From: Pseudomonas sp. F(2018)
GTDB taxonomy: Bacteria; Pseudomonadota; Gammaproteobacteria; Pseudomonadales; Pseudomonadaceae
Direction of reading: 5' to 3'
Assembly: GCF_005508865.1 (NCBI RefSeq)
Contig: NZ_SCOM01000001.1
Coordinates: 682,001 to 746,000, forward strand
DNA: 64,000 bases
A program made the position numbers and the translations under genes. A model generated the notes under the pieces. That model had not been told where the DNA came from and ran no database searches. It saw nothing but the letters and a program-made list of their open reading frames with translations. Of the stretch, positions 45,313-53,984 are shown piece after piece; the stretch's first letter is position 1; each line of letters starts with the position of its first letter.

Positions 45313-46275
45313 ATGAAGGCATTGCAAGGCGTCGAAGGGCAGTTGGAATGGGCCGAACGCGCCTCTCCGGTCTGCGATGTGGGCCAGGTCCGTATTCGTG
45401 TGGCCGCGGCGGGGCTCAATCGCGCCGATCTGCTGCAGCGTGCCGGCCATTACCCGCCACCGCCGGGGGCCAGCGATATCCTCGGCCTGGAGTGTTCCGG
45501 GGTGATCGCCGAAGTCGGTCCCGGCAGTCAATGGCAGGTCGGCGAGCGGGTCTGCGCGCTGCTGGCCGGCGGTGGCATGGCCGAGGAAGTGGTGGTGGAC
45601 GCGCGTCATGTGCTGCCGGTGCCGGAAGGCTTGTCCCTGGCCGAGGCCGCGGCGCTGCCGGAGGTGTACGCCACTGCCTGGCTCAACCTGTTCCAGCTGG
45701 CCGCGCTCAAGCCCGGCGAGAAGGTGTTGCTGCATGCCGGCGCCAGCGGCGTGGGTTCGGCGGCGATCCAGCTGTGCAAGGCCTTCGGCAATCCGTGCTG
45801 GGTCAGCGTCGGTTCGGCCGAGCGCCTGGCCTACTGCGAGGGCTTGGGCGCCCAGGGCGGCGCGATTCGCGGCGAGGCGCTGGAGAGCCTGCGCGACCTC
45901 GGCCCGTTCGACGTGATTCTCGACCCGGTGGGCGCCAGCTACGCCGAGCTCAACCTGCAGCTGCTGGCGCGCGATGGGCGCTGGGTGAATATCGGTCTGA
46001 TGGGCGGCACCAAGGCGCAGCTGGACATGGCGTTGCTGCTCGGCAAGCGCATCCAGCTGACCGGCTCGACCCTGCGTAACCGCGACGAGCAGTTCAAGGC
46101 CGAGCTGATGGCCGACCTGCAACTGCATGTCTGGCCGCTGTTCGCCGAGGGCCGGCTGAAGCCGCAGCTGGAGCGCAGCTTCGCCCGCAAGGATGCCGAG
46201 GCGGCCTTCGCCGCGCTGGCCAGCAACCAGGTGGCTGGCAAGCTGGTGTTGCTGCTCGACGAGAGCCTGAGCTAG
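45313..46275 (+). CDS. NAD(P)H quinone oxidoreductase, PIG3 family
   Basis: 320-residue zinc-free medium-chain dehydrogenase. Starts MKALQGVEGQLEW; GLNRADLLQRAGHYPPPPG is the PIG3-type N-terminal signature, and the cofactor site is LLHAGASGVGSAAIQ. Start ATG 45313 with GGAGG upstream; the long upstream open frame is antisense to prc and is not real. Convergent with the HAD gene, only two bases apart. Confidence 0.92.
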   Translation: MKALQGVEGQLEWAERASPVCDVGQVRIRVAAAGLNRADLLQRAGHYPPPPGASDILGLECSGVIAEVGPGSQWQVGERVCALLAGGGMAEEVVVDARHVLPVPEGLSLAEAAALPEVYATAWLNLFQLAALKPGEKVLLHAGASGVGSAAIQLCKAFGNPCWVSVGSAERLAYCEGLGAQGGAIRGEALESLRDLGPFDVILDPVGASYAELNLQLLARDGRWVNIGLMGGTKAQLDMALLLGKRIQLTGSTLRNRDEQFKAELMADLQLHVWPLFAEGRLKPQLERSFARKDAEAAFAALASNQVAGKLVLLLDESLS

Positions 46276-46277
46276 GG

Positions 46278-46931
46278 CTACTTCCAGGCGAGGATTTCCC
46301 AGCCGGCCTGCTCGGCATGGGCGCGCAGGGTCGGGTCCGGGTTGACCGCGTGGGCGTGTGGCACCTGCTGCAGCAGCGGCAGGTCGTTGCGCGAGTCCGA
46401 GTAGAAGTGCGCGCCCTCCAGGGTTTCACCCTCCGCTTCCAGCCAGGCCTGCAGGCGGGTGACCTTGCCCTCGCGGTAGGTCAGCACGCCGACGGTGTTG
46501 CCGCTGTAGCAGCCGTGCTGCTGCTCGCAGTCGATGGCCAGCACTTCCTCTATGCCCAGACGCTCGGCGATGGCGCTGACCAGGAAATGCGCCGAGGCCG
46601 AGATCACCAGCAGGCGGTCGCCGGCGGCGCGGTGGGCGGCCAGGCAGCGCATGGCGTCGCTGAAGATGATTGGCTCGATCACGTCCTCGACGAAGGGTCC
46701 GACGACGAACTCGACTTCCTCCGGCGTGCGCCCCACCAGCGGTGCCAGGGTGAAGGTCATGTAGTCCTCCATCGCCAGCTTGCCCTGGGAGTACAGGGTC
46801 ATCAGCTCCTGCTCGCGCGGCACGAAGGAGTCGCGGTCGACCCACTGGATATCGGCCATGTGCTGGGCCCAGAGCGAGGCGCAGTCGCCGTGGATCAGGG
46901 TCTCGTCGAGGTCGAAAATTGCCAGGGCCAT
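46278..46931 (-). CDS. HAD-IB family phosphatase (SerB-like)
   Basis: 217-residue cytosolic phosphatase from ATG 46931. Motif I FDLDETL (D7, D9), motif II in VISASAHF, Lys region REGKVTR and motif III YSDSRNDLPLL. The start overlaps the ABC ATPase stop by one base, so it is the last gene of the transporter operon. In this context it may take phosphate from the product of the imported compound; substrate unknown. Confidence 0.87.
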   Translation of the reverse strand: MALAIFDLDETLIHGDCASLWAQHMADIQWVDRDSFVPREQELMTLYSQGKLAMEDYMTFTLAPLVGRTPEEVEFVVGPFVEDVIEPIIFSDAMRCLAAHRAAGDRLLVISASAHFLVSAIAERLGIEEVLAIDCEQQHGCYSGNTVGVLTYREGKVTRLQAWLEAEGETLEGAHFYSDSRNDLPLLQQVPHAHAVNPDPTLRAHAEQAGWEILAWK

Positions 46932-47920
46932 CAGGCCACCTCCCGGATTGCGTTGGCGTCGATGGACAGGCCGATGCACTGGCCCTTGCCGATCAGCGCG
47001 CCCTCGCTGCGGTTGAGCACGTCCACCAGCAGCTCCACGCCGTTGGCCTGTACCCGGTAGCGGATGACGTTGCCGAGCAGGCTGTGGCCGAGCACTTCGG
47101 CGGCGATGGCGCCGCTGTCTTCCAGGCGGATGGCCTCGGGGCGGATGGCGATGCGGCTGCTCACCGGGCGCAGTAGTAGGCGGCTGGCGGTGTCGGCGTC
47201 GAGCAGGTTGTAGTTGCCGATAAAGCCGGCGGCGAAGGCGTCCACTGGCGCGGTGTAGAGGGACTCGGCGTCACCGCTCTGCACGATCTTGCCGGCGTTC
47301 ATCAGGAAGATGCGGTCGCTCATGGTCAGCGCCTCTTCCTGGTCGTGGGTGACGAAGATGGTGGTCAGCCCCAGCTCCTGCTGGATGGTGCGGATCTGTT
47401 CACGCAGGTGCTTGCGGATGCGTGCGTCCAGCGCCGACAGCGGCTCGTCGAGCAGCAGCAGGCGTGGGCGGGTGACCAGCGAACGGGCCAGGGCCACGCG
47501 CTGGCACTGGCCGCCGGAGAGCTGGTGCGGGTAGCGCGCGGCGTAGTCGTTCAGCTCCACCAGGCGCAGCACTTCGTCGACGCGCTGGGCACTCTCGTCC
47601 TTGCCGACCTTCTGCATGCGCAGACCGAAGGCGACGTTCTGCTGCACCGTCATGTTGGGGAACAGCGCGTAGCTCTGGAACACCATGCCGATGCCGCGCT
47701 TTTGCGGCGACAGCGGCACCAGGTCCTGACCGTCGAGGAGGATCTGCCCGCCATCCACCTCGGTGAGTCCGGCGATGCAGCGCAGCAGGGTGGACTTGCC
47801 GCAGCCGGAGGGGCCGAGCAGGGTGACGAACTCGCCCTGGCCGATCTCGCACTGGATATCGCTGAAGATCGGGGTGGTGCCGTAGCTCTTGTGCAGATTG
47901 CGAATGCTGAGAAAGCTCAT
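46931..47920 (-). CDS. ABC transporter ATPase, PotA/FbpC type
   Basis: 329 residues. Walker A GPSGCGKST at 36-44, signature LSGGQCQRVAL, Walker B LLLLDEPLSALD, and a C-terminal TOBE domain (about 240-329). Energises import with the two permeases and the binding protein of this operon. Overlaps the upstream permease by four bases and the downstream HAD gene by one. Confidence 0.92.
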   Translation of the reverse strand: MSFLSIRNLHKSYGTTPIFSDIQCEIGQGEFVTLLGPSGCGKSTLLRCIAGLTEVDGGQILLDGQDLVPLSPQKRGIGMVFQSYALFPNMTVQQNVAFGLRMQKVGKDESAQRVDEVLRLVELNDYAARYPHQLSGGQCQRVALARSLVTRPRLLLLDEPLSALDARIRKHLREQIRTIQQELGLTTIFVTHDQEEALTMSDRIFLMNAGKIVQSGDAESLYTAPVDAFAAGFIGNYNLLDADTASRLLLRPVSSRIAIRPEAIRLEDSGAIAAEVLGHSLLGNVIRYRVQANGVELLVDVLNRSEGALIGKGQCIGLSIDANAIREVA

Positions 47921-48711
47921 GCCTTGTCCTTGTTCAGGCGGGTGGCCGCCCAGGTGAAGACCAGTACGAAGAAGAAGTAGGAGATCACCAGCGCGCTGTT
48001 GAAGTGGCCGCTGCTGTTGCGCATGTTGTTCAGATACACCTGCAGCGTCTCGTAGCGGGTGCCCACCAGCAGGTTGGCGAACACGAACTCGCCGAACAGG
48101 AAGCTGAAGGAGAGAAACAGCGAGACCATCAGGCCGTTGCGCAGGTTGGGCAGCACCACCAGGAAGGCGGCCTTCCAGGTGCTGGCGCCGAGCAGGTGGG
48201 CGGCGTCCATCAGGTCACGCAGGTTGATCGCCTGCAGGTTGTTGGTGATGGCGCGGTACATGAATGGCAGGGCCACGGTGAAGTAGCAGCCGATCAGAAT
48301 CCACGGCGTGCCGACCATCGCCAGCGGCCCGGAGCCATAGACCTGCAGCAGGCCCACCGAGGACACCACCGGCGGCACGGCGAAGGGCAGCAGGATCAGG
48401 ATGTTCATCAGCCCGTCCAGCTTGGGGAAGTGGTAGTGCACCACGAACAGCAGCGGCAGAATCAGCAGCACCGCCAGCAGCAGCGCACCGAAGCACACCA
48501 GCAGCGACTGGCCGAAGGCGGCGAGGAAGCGGCTGTCGCTCCACAGCGCCAGGTACCACTTGAAGGTCAGGCCGTCCGGCAGGATGGTCGCCGACCAGCT
48601 GGTGGACAGCGAGTAGAGCAGGGTGGCCGCCAGCGGCAGCAGCAGGATCAGAAACAGCAGCCAGACCACCACGCGGTGGTAGAGGGCGACGGACTTGGCT
48701 TCAGCGCGCAT
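47917..48711 (-). CDS. ABC transporter permease 2
   Basis: 264-residue inner-membrane permease with six helices and the binding-protein-dependent EAA loop (DAAHLLGASTWKAAFLVVLPNLRNG). Second permease of a PotBC/PhnUV-like heterodimer. Overlaps permease 1 by 11 bases and the ATPase by 4, showing translational coupling. Confidence 0.9.
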   Translation of the reverse strand: MRAEAKSVALYHRVVVWLLFLILLLPLAATLLYSLSTSWSATILPDGLTFKWYLALWSDSRFLAAFGQSLLVCFGALLLAVLLILPLLFVVHYHFPKLDGLMNILILLPFAVPPVVSSVGLLQVYGSGPLAMVGTPWILIGCYFTVALPFMYRAITNNLQAINLRDLMDAAHLLGASTWKAAFLVVLPNLRNGLMVSLFLSFSFLFGEFVFANLLVGTRYETLQVYLNNMRNSSGHFNSALVISYFFFVLVFTWAATRLNKDKA

Positions 48712-49540
48712 CGTGATAGCTCCTGCGCAGCAGCCACTGGTGCACCACGGTGATCAGCGCCATCAGGCCGACCAGCACCATCGCCAGGGCGCTGGCCAGG
48801 TTGGGGTCGAGGCTGATGTCGCCGGCCACCAGGCCGGCGATGCGGATCGGCATCACGTTGAAGTTGCCGGTGGTCAGGTAGTACACGGTGGCGTAGGCGC
48901 CGAGGGCGTTGGCCAGCAGGATGACGAAGGTGCCGAGCAGTGCCGGGGTCAGCACCGGCAAGCCGATGTGCCGCCAGAAGTCCCAGGTGCTGGCGCCGAG
49001 CAGCTGGGCCGACTCGCGCCAGTCCTGGCGCAGGGCGTCGAAGGCCGGGTAGAGCAGCAGCACACCCAGCGGGATCTGGAAGTAGGTGTAGAGCACGATC
49101 AGGCCGGTCTTGGAGTAGAGGTTGAAGTCCTCGATCAGCCCGGCCTGCTTGAGCATCAGGGTCAGCGCGCCGTTGAAGCCGAGCAGGATGATGAAGGCGA
49201 AGGCCAGGGGCACGCCGGCGAAGTTGCTGGTCATGTTGGAGAAGGCCATGACGAAATCACGCAGCTTCGAGTCCACCTGGCGCAGCGAGTAACTGCCGAG
49301 GATGGCGATGGCGATGCCGAACAAGCTCGACCAGAAGGCGATCTGCAGGCTGTGCTTGATCGCCTGCAGGTAGAACTTGGAGGCGAAGATCTTCTGGAAA
49401 TTGCCCAGCCCCCAGCTGTCGCCGACCACCAGGCTATTCACCGCCACCCACAGCAGCGGGGCGATCTGGAAGGCGAAGAAGAACACGGCGAACGGCAGCA
49501 GGCACAGCAGGGCCAACCACTTGCCGCGAAGCGCGGACAT
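48701..49540 (-). CDS. ABC transporter permease 1
   Basis: 279 residues from ATG 49540; six helices and EAA loop (ESAQLLGASTWDFWRHIGLPVL). A 23-codon upstream extension overlaps the hydrolase gene and is rejected. Its start codon overlaps the hydrolase stop by one base. Confidence 0.9.
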   Translation of the reverse strand: MSALRGKWLALLCLLPFAVFFFAFQIAPLLWVAVNSLVVGDSWGLGNFQKIFASKFYLQAIKHSLQIAFWSSLFGIAIAILGSYSLRQVDSKLRDFVMAFSNMTSNFAGVPLAFAFIILLGFNGALTLMLKQAGLIEDFNLYSKTGLIVLYTYFQIPLGVLLLYPAFDALRQDWRESAQLLGASTWDFWRHIGLPVLTPALLGTFVILLANALGAYATVYYLTTGNFNVMPIRIAGLVAGDISLDPNLASALAMVLVGLMALITVVHQWLLRRSYHDAR

Positions 49541-50346
49541 CACTTGAGCAGTTCCTTGCACAGGGGTTTGTCGTGGGCGGCGCCGAGCAGAGCGCAGACG
49601 GTGCCGCACAGTTCGGTCTGCCGCGGGCGGGCGCTGGCGTCGAGGCTGAAGGCCTCGCCCAGGACCAGCAACGGTACCTCGCGCTCCTCGGCCAGTAGGC
49701 CGTTGTGCGAGCGGTCGTTGTTCATGCCGTGGTCGGCGGTCACCAGCACCTGATAGCCGGCATCCAGCCAGCCCTGCAGGTAGTCGGCGAGGATTACGTC
49801 GGCGCGGCGCGCGGCGTTGCGGTACTGCGACGAATCCAGGCCGTAACCGTGGCCGGCATCGTCGATGTTCATCGGGTGCACCAGCAGGAAATCCGGCGCG
49901 TATTTGAGGCGCAGGCTCTCGGCATCGGCGAACAGGTGCGAATCCGGGTAATGGTCGGCGTAATAGAAATGGCCGTTCTGGATCGGCAGGGCCGCGTCAC
50001 TGGTGTGGCGATCACGGGCGGCGACGAAGGGCGCGCGGTTGTACAGCTCGCTCATCCAGTGGTAGGCCGCGGCGGCGGTCGAGAGGCCGGCGTCACGGGC
50101 GTAGTGGAAGATGCTGCGTTGGTTGGAGAGGCGCACCACGTCGTTGTGCACCACGCCGCTGTCGATCGGTGCCACACCGGTGAGGATGCATTCATAGAGC
50201 GGGCGCGACAGGGCCGGCAGCTCGCATTCGAGCTTGTACAGGGCGGCTCGGCCGGCGGCGCAGTAGGCCTGCAGATGGCCCAGGGCGTGGCGGGCGACCT
50301 CGTAGTTGAGGCCGTCCAGCAGCACCAGGATGACTTTGTGTTGCAT
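49540..50346 (-). CDS. Alkaline-phosphatase-superfamily phosphohydrolase
   Basis: 268-residue cytosolic enzyme of the nucleotide pyrophosphatase/phosphonoacetate hydrolase group, with no signal peptide. Metal and nucleophile sites: D11 in VLLDGLNYE, candidate nucleophile S47 in ALSRPLYECILTG, metal cluster HPMNIDDAGHGYG, and VTADHGMNND. The family cleaves phosphodiesters, phosphomonoesters or C-P bonds activated by a carboxylate. Encoded between binding protein and permeases, so it probably acts on the imported compound. Confidence 0.87.
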   Translation of the reverse strand: MQHKVILVLLDGLNYEVARHALGHLQAYCAAGRAALYKLECELPALSRPLYECILTGVAPIDSGVVHNDVVRLSNQRSIFHYARDAGLSTAAAAYHWMSELYNRAPFVAARDRHTSDAALPIQNGHFYYADHYPDSHLFADAESLRLKYAPDFLLVHPMNIDDAGHGYGLDSSQYRNAARRADVILADYLQGWLDAGYQVLVTADHGMNNDRSHNGLLAEEREVPLLVLGEAFSLDASARPRQTELCGTVCALLGAAHDKPLCKELLK

Positions 50347-50366
50347 CGCGATAGTCCTCAGCGAAA

Positions 50367-50388
50367 GCGAGGCCCGGGTGGGCCCCGC
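50367..50388 (-). promoter_or_regulatory. Intercistronic RNA hairpin after the binding-protein gene
   Basis: On the minus transcript GCGGGGCCC-ACCC-GGGCCTCGC forms nine pairs including one G-U that exists only in this direction. No U-run follows. Such hairpins after periplasmic binding-protein genes often protect the upstream mRNA and lower downstream expression. Confidence 0.5.
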
Positions 50389-50394
50389 ACGGCA

Positions 50395-51450
50395 TCACTG
50401 CATTTCGATGATCACGTTTTCCTGCCACTGCTGTGGCAGGGCCTTGGACGTGGCTTCCCAGGCGGCGGCATCCTTGATCGGCTGGACCTTGGCGTACTGC
50501 TCGTTGGGCAGTAGCTTGGCCTGCACTTCCGCCGGCAGGGTCAGATGCTCGGCACGGATCGGCCGGGCGTTGCCCTTGGCCAGGTTGATCTGGCCGGCGT
50601 CGGAGAGGATGTACTCGCGGGCCAGCTTGGCCGCGTTGGGGTGCTTGGCGTACTTGTTGATGATGGTGGTGTAGCCGGAGATCACCGAGCCGTCGGACGG
50701 GATCAGCACCTCGAAGCGGTTGACGTCGATCTGGTCGCGGTAGGACAGGCCGTTGAAGTCCCACACCACGCCGACTTCCACTTCGCCCTTCTCCAGGGTC
50801 TGGATGGTCGGGTTGGACAGCGACAGGCGGCCCTGCTTGGCGATCTCGGCGAAGAAGTCCAGGCCCGGCTGGATGTTCTTCTCGTCGCCGCCGTTGGCGA
50901 TGGCCGCGGCCAGCACGCCGTTGACCGCCTGGGCGGCAGCGCTGACGTCACCGATGGCGACCTTGTACTTGCCCTGCTTCAGGTCGGCCCAGGACTTGGG
51001 AACGTCCTTGACCAGCTGCTTGTTGACGATAAAGGCAATGGAGCCGGTGTAGGCCAGCATCCAGTGGCCGTCCGCATCCTTGGCCCAGGTCGGGATCTGT
51101 TCCCAGGTGCTCGGCTTGTAGGGCTGGGTCACGCCCTTCTGCACGGCGATCGGGCCGAACGCGGCGCCGACGTCGCCGATGTCGGCGGTGGCGTTGTCCT
51201 TCTCGGCATCGAACTTGGCGATCTCCTGGGCCGAGCTCATGTCGGTGTCCAGGTGCTTGAGGCCGTACAGCTTGTTCAGGTCGGCCCAGGTGTCCTTCCA
51301 GTTGGCCCAGCTGTCGGGCATGCCGACGCTGTTGACTTCGCCCTCGGTGCGGGCGGCTTGTTCCAATGCTTTCAAGTCCTCGTTGGCCATGGCCTGGTTG
51401 CCCAGAACGATGGCCGATCCCAGCAGTGAAGCCAGCAGCAGGCGTTTCAT
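50395..51450 (-). CDS. Periplasmic substrate-binding protein of ABC transporter
   Basis: 351 residues; signal peptide about 1-22 (cleavage after QAMA). Type 2 periplasmic-binding fold of the Fbp/PotD/PhnS group (VVWDFNGLSYRDQIDV, ISGYTTIINKYAKHPNAAKLAREYIL). First gene of the six-gene operon on the minus strand. The ligand class cannot be read from sequence; the PhoB-type promoter and phosphatase neighbours suggest an organophosphorus compound. Confidence 0.9.
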   Translation of the reverse strand: MKRLLLASLLGSAIVLGNQAMANEDLKALEQAARTEGEVNSVGMPDSWANWKDTWADLNKLYGLKHLDTDMSSAQEIAKFDAEKDNATADIGDVGAAFGPIAVQKGVTQPYKPSTWEQIPTWAKDADGHWMLAYTGSIAFIVNKQLVKDVPKSWADLKQGKYKVAIGDVSAAAQAVNGVLAAAIANGGDEKNIQPGLDFFAEIAKQGRLSLSNPTIQTLEKGEVEVGVVWDFNGLSYRDQIDVNRFEVLIPSDGSVISGYTTIINKYAKHPNAAKLAREYILSDAGQINLAKGNARPIRAEHLTLPAEVQAKLLPNEQYAKVQPIKDAAAWEATSKALPQQWQENVIIEMQ

Positions 51451-51480
51451 GTGGAGCTCCTTGTCAGGGTGAAAGTTTGG

Positions 51481-51512
51481 TCTAGATCAGCAAGACCCAG
51501 GCCAAATCTAGA
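51481..51512. promoter_or_regulatory. Paired TCTAGA sites, candidate GntR operator
   Basis: TCTAGA occurs at 51481-51486 (within the imperfect palindrome GGTCTAGATC) and at 51507-51512, 26 bases apart. The second overlaps the predicted -10 of the transporter operon. Binding by the adjacent GntR/UTRA regulator is inferred from position and symmetry. Confidence 0.4.
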
Positions 51513-51538
51513 GGCTTTGTATGACGTTTTTATGGCGA
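51505..51538 (-). promoter_or_regulatory. Weak PhoB-type promoter of the transporter operon
   Basis: Read on the minus strand: TCGCCAT (51538-51532), spacer AAAA, ACGTCAT (51527-51521), ten bases, then -10 TAGATT (51510-51505). The heptamers match CTGTCAT at 4 and 5 of 7 positions, which is weak, but the 7-4-7-10 geometry is exact and mirrors the strong box on the other side. Confidence 0.4.
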
Positions 51539-51653
51539 TGCCGCGCACCCAGGCACGCGCTGGAAAGCGTAGACCATGGCTAAGTGGCTGATTTGGTAGA
51601 GTTGCAGGAGATAGCTGGCATGCGGCGTGCAGGTCGTTGGCGAGGAAATCTGG

Positions 51654-51687
51654 CTGTCATCGGACAGTCATCTAGGCTGCCTAGCAT
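51654..51687 (+). promoter_or_regulatory. PhoB box and -10 of the GntR gene
   Basis: CTGTCAT (51654-51660), spacer CGGA, CAGTCAT (51665-51671): 13 of 14 heptamer positions match the Pho-box consensus CTGTCAT-N4-CTGTCAT. Exactly ten bases later lies TAGCAT (51682-51687) as -10, the spacing typical of PhoB-activated promoters. Between them sits a perfect inverted repeat CTAGG-CTG-CCTAG (51672-51684), a possible autoregulation site. Confidence 0.7.
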
Positions 51688-51739
51688 GACCGGCGCCTGC
51701 ACCGGCTTGGTGCTGGTCTATGCCAGATGGGAGAAATGC

Positions 51740-52456
51740 ATGCGCGAAGAAGCGCCCCGTACCGTTACCGCTATCTGCCGCGCCCTCCAGGAGCAGATCG
51801 ACCATGGCCTGTTGCCACAGGGCGGCAAGCTGCCGGCCGAGCGCAAGCTCAGCGAATTGTTCGAGACCACCCGCATCACCCTGCGTGAGGCGCTGGGGCA
51901 GCTGGAGGCGGAAGGGCTGATCTACCGCGAGGAGCGCCGCGGCTGGTTCGTCTCGCCCCAGCGGCTGGCCTACAACCCGCTGGTGCGCAGCCACTTCCAC
52001 GCCATGGTGCGCGAGCAGGGCCGGCTGCCGTCGACCGAAGTGCTGAGCGCGCGGCTGATGCCGGCGCCGGTGGATATCTGCGGGCGCCTGGAACTGCCGG
52101 CGCTATCGGCGGTGCTGCAGATCAGGCGGGTGCGGCGCATCGATGGGCGGCTGGTGCTGTATGTCGAGCACTACCTCAATCCGGCCTACTTCCCCGGCAT
52201 CCTCGATGCCGACCTGACCGCCTCGCTGACCGAGCTGTATGCCAGCCGTTATGACATCCGCTATGGCCGTGTCGGCTTCGACATCCTGCCCACCGCGCTG
52301 CCGGTGGACGCGGCCTTCAACCTCAAGGCGACGCCAGGCAGCCCGGCGCTGTGCATCACCCGGGTCAACCGCGACCAGCACGGCCGGATCATCGACTGCG
52401 ACGTGGAGTACTGGCGCCACGACGCCGTGCGGGTCAGCGTCGAAGTGCCGGATTAA
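51740..52456 (+). CDS. GntR-family regulator with UTRA domain (HutC/PhnF type)
   Basis: 238 residues from ATG 51740 (GGGAGAAA upstream; a longer frame from 51584 would include the promoter elements). Winged helix at about 5-75 (KLPAERKLSELFETTRITLREAL) and UTRA ligand-binding domain at about 95-232. HutC/PhnF-type regulators usually release DNA when a small metabolite of the adjacent pathway binds. Divergent from the ABC transporter/phosphatase operon and preceded by a PhoB box. Confidence 0.9.
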   Translation: MREEAPRTVTAICRALQEQIDHGLLPQGGKLPAERKLSELFETTRITLREALGQLEAEGLIYREERRGWFVSPQRLAYNPLVRSHFHAMVREQGRLPSTEVLSARLMPAPVDICGRLELPALSAVLQIRRVRRIDGRLVLYVEHYLNPAYFPGILDADLTASLTELYASRYDIRYGRVGFDILPTALPVDAAFNLKATPGSPALCITRVNRDQHGRIIDCDVEYWRHDAVRVSVEVPD

Positions 52457-52486
52457 GGGCTGTTACAGGGGCTCGTGGGATTTGCT

Positions 52487-52631
52487 CCCCTCTCTCTTTG
52501 GGAGAGGGGTAGGGCGGCCCGCGTAGGGTGAGGGGGCTACAGGCCGCTCGCCCTTATTCTCTCACCCAGCCCGTAGCCCGGATGCAATCCGGGAGGCAGG
52601 CAGCTCCGCTCCCGGATTGCATCCGGGCTAC
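52487..52631. repeat. REP-like inverted repeats between convergent genes
   Basis: Two palindromic units lie between the GntR gene and the aminopeptidase gene. The first is CCCCTCTC/GAGAGGGG (52487-52509). The second is a perfect 23-base inverted repeat, arms 52573-52595 and 52609-52631, 13 bases apart; each arm is itself palindromic (CCCGGAT-GCA-ATCCGGG). The CCCGGATGCAATCCGGG unit looks like pseudomonad extragenic repeats. It probably also stops both convergent transcripts. Confidence 0.75.
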
Positions 52632-52636
52632 TTCCT

Positions 52637-53926
52637 TCAGGCCAGCTCGGCGCTGGCGTAGAAGGCGGTCAGCACCCGTACCAAGTGGGCCAGGTCATGG
52701 CTGCCGGCCAGCTCGCGGATCGAGTGCATGGCGAAGGTCGGCAGGCCGATGTCCACGGTGCGTACGCCCAGCTGGCTGGCGGTGATCGGGCCGATGGTCG
52801 AGCCGCAGCCCATGTCGCTGCGCACCACGAAGCTCTGCACCGGCACTTCCTCGGCCAGGCACAGGTGGCGGAAGAAGCCGGCGGTCTCGCTGTTGGTGGC
52901 GTAGCGTTGGTTGCTGTTGACCTTGATCACCGGGCCGGCGTTGAGCTTCGGGCCGTGGTTGGCGTCGTGCTTCTCCGCATAGTTGGGGTGCACGCCATGG
53001 GCGTTGTCGGCCGATACCAACAGCGACTTCTGGATCACCCGGACGAAGGCGTCGCCCTCCGGCAGCACGCGGCGCAGCACCTGCTCGAGGAACGGACCGT
53101 CGGCGCCACAGGCCGAGCAGGAGCCAATTTCTTCGTGGTCGGTGCAGACCAGCACGCAGCTCTCGTCGCCTTCGGCGGCCAGCAGCGCCTGCAGGCCGGC
53201 GTAGCAGGACAGCAGGTTGTCCAGGCGCGCGCCGGCGATGAAGTCCTGGTTGAGGCCGATCACCGCGGCGCCCTGGGTGTCGTAGAAGCTCAGCTCGTAG
53301 TCCAGTACCGCGTCGGCGGCGATGCCGTGCTCGCTGGCCAGGCGGTCGGCGAGCAGGGCGCGGAAGTCGGCGCGCTCGTCGCCAGCGAGCTGGGCGAGGA
53401 TCGGCGGCAGCTCGTTCTGCGCGTTGATCGGCCAGCCCTGGTTGGCCTCACGGTTGAGGTGGATGGCCAGATTGGGAATCACGGCGATCGGCTGTTCGAA
53501 GTCGATCAGCTGGCTTTGCACCTTGCCACCTTCGCGGAAGGTCACACGGCCGGCCAGCGACAGGTCGCGGTCGAACCAGGGCGCGAGCAGGGCGCCACCG
53601 TAGACTTCCACGCCGAGCTGGAAGAAGCCCTGGCGCTGCAATTCCGGCTGCGGCTTGACGCGCAGGCAGGGGCTGTCGGTGTGCGCGCCGACCAGGCGCA
53701 GGCCGCCGTCCAGCGGCGCGCGGTTGCCCAGGCGGAAGGCGATGATCGAGGAGTCGTTGCGGGTCACGTAGTAACGCCCGCCCGGCTCGGTGTGCCAGGG
53801 CTCGCGCTCGTCCAGCGGACGGAAGCCGGCGCTGTGCAGGCGCTGTGCCAGGCTGCGGGTGGCGTGGAAGGGGGTGGGCGAGGCCTTGAGGAACTCGATC
53901 AGGCCTTGATTCAGCTCAGCGCGCAT
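52637..53926 (-). CDS. apeB: M18-family aminopeptidase
   Basis: 429-residue cytosolic zinc aminopeptidase of the aspartyl aminopeptidase family. Metal-site segments: [28 protein letters not shown] and, near the end, [13 protein letters not shown]. In PAO1 the M18 gene lies next to rluA and minE, as here. ATG 53926 follows GGAGTCCG. Confidence 0.94.
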   Translation of the reverse strand: MRAELNQGLIEFLKASPTPFHATRSLAQRLHSAGFRPLDEREPWHTEPGGRYYVTRNDSSIIAFRLGNRAPLDGGLRLVGAHTDSPCLRVKPQPELQRQGFFQLGVEVYGGALLAPWFDRDLSLAGRVTFREGGKVQSQLIDFEQPIAVIPNLAIHLNREANQGWPINAQNELPPILAQLAGDERADFRALLADRLASEHGIAADAVLDYELSFYDTQGAAVIGLNQDFIAGARLDNLLSCYAGLQALLAAEGDESCVLVCTDHEEIGSCSACGADGPFLEQVLRRVLPEGDAFVRVIQKSLLVSADNAHGVHPNYAEKHDANHGPKLNAGPVIKVNSNQRYATNSETAGFFRHLCLAEEVPVQSFVVRSDMGCGSTIGPITASQLGVRTVDIGLPTFAMHSIRELAGSHDLAHLVRVLTAFYASAELA

Positions 53927-53984
53927 AACGGACTCCGGACAGCGATGGCCCGAGTTTATCGTACTGTGTCGGCCAGGTGTCGCG

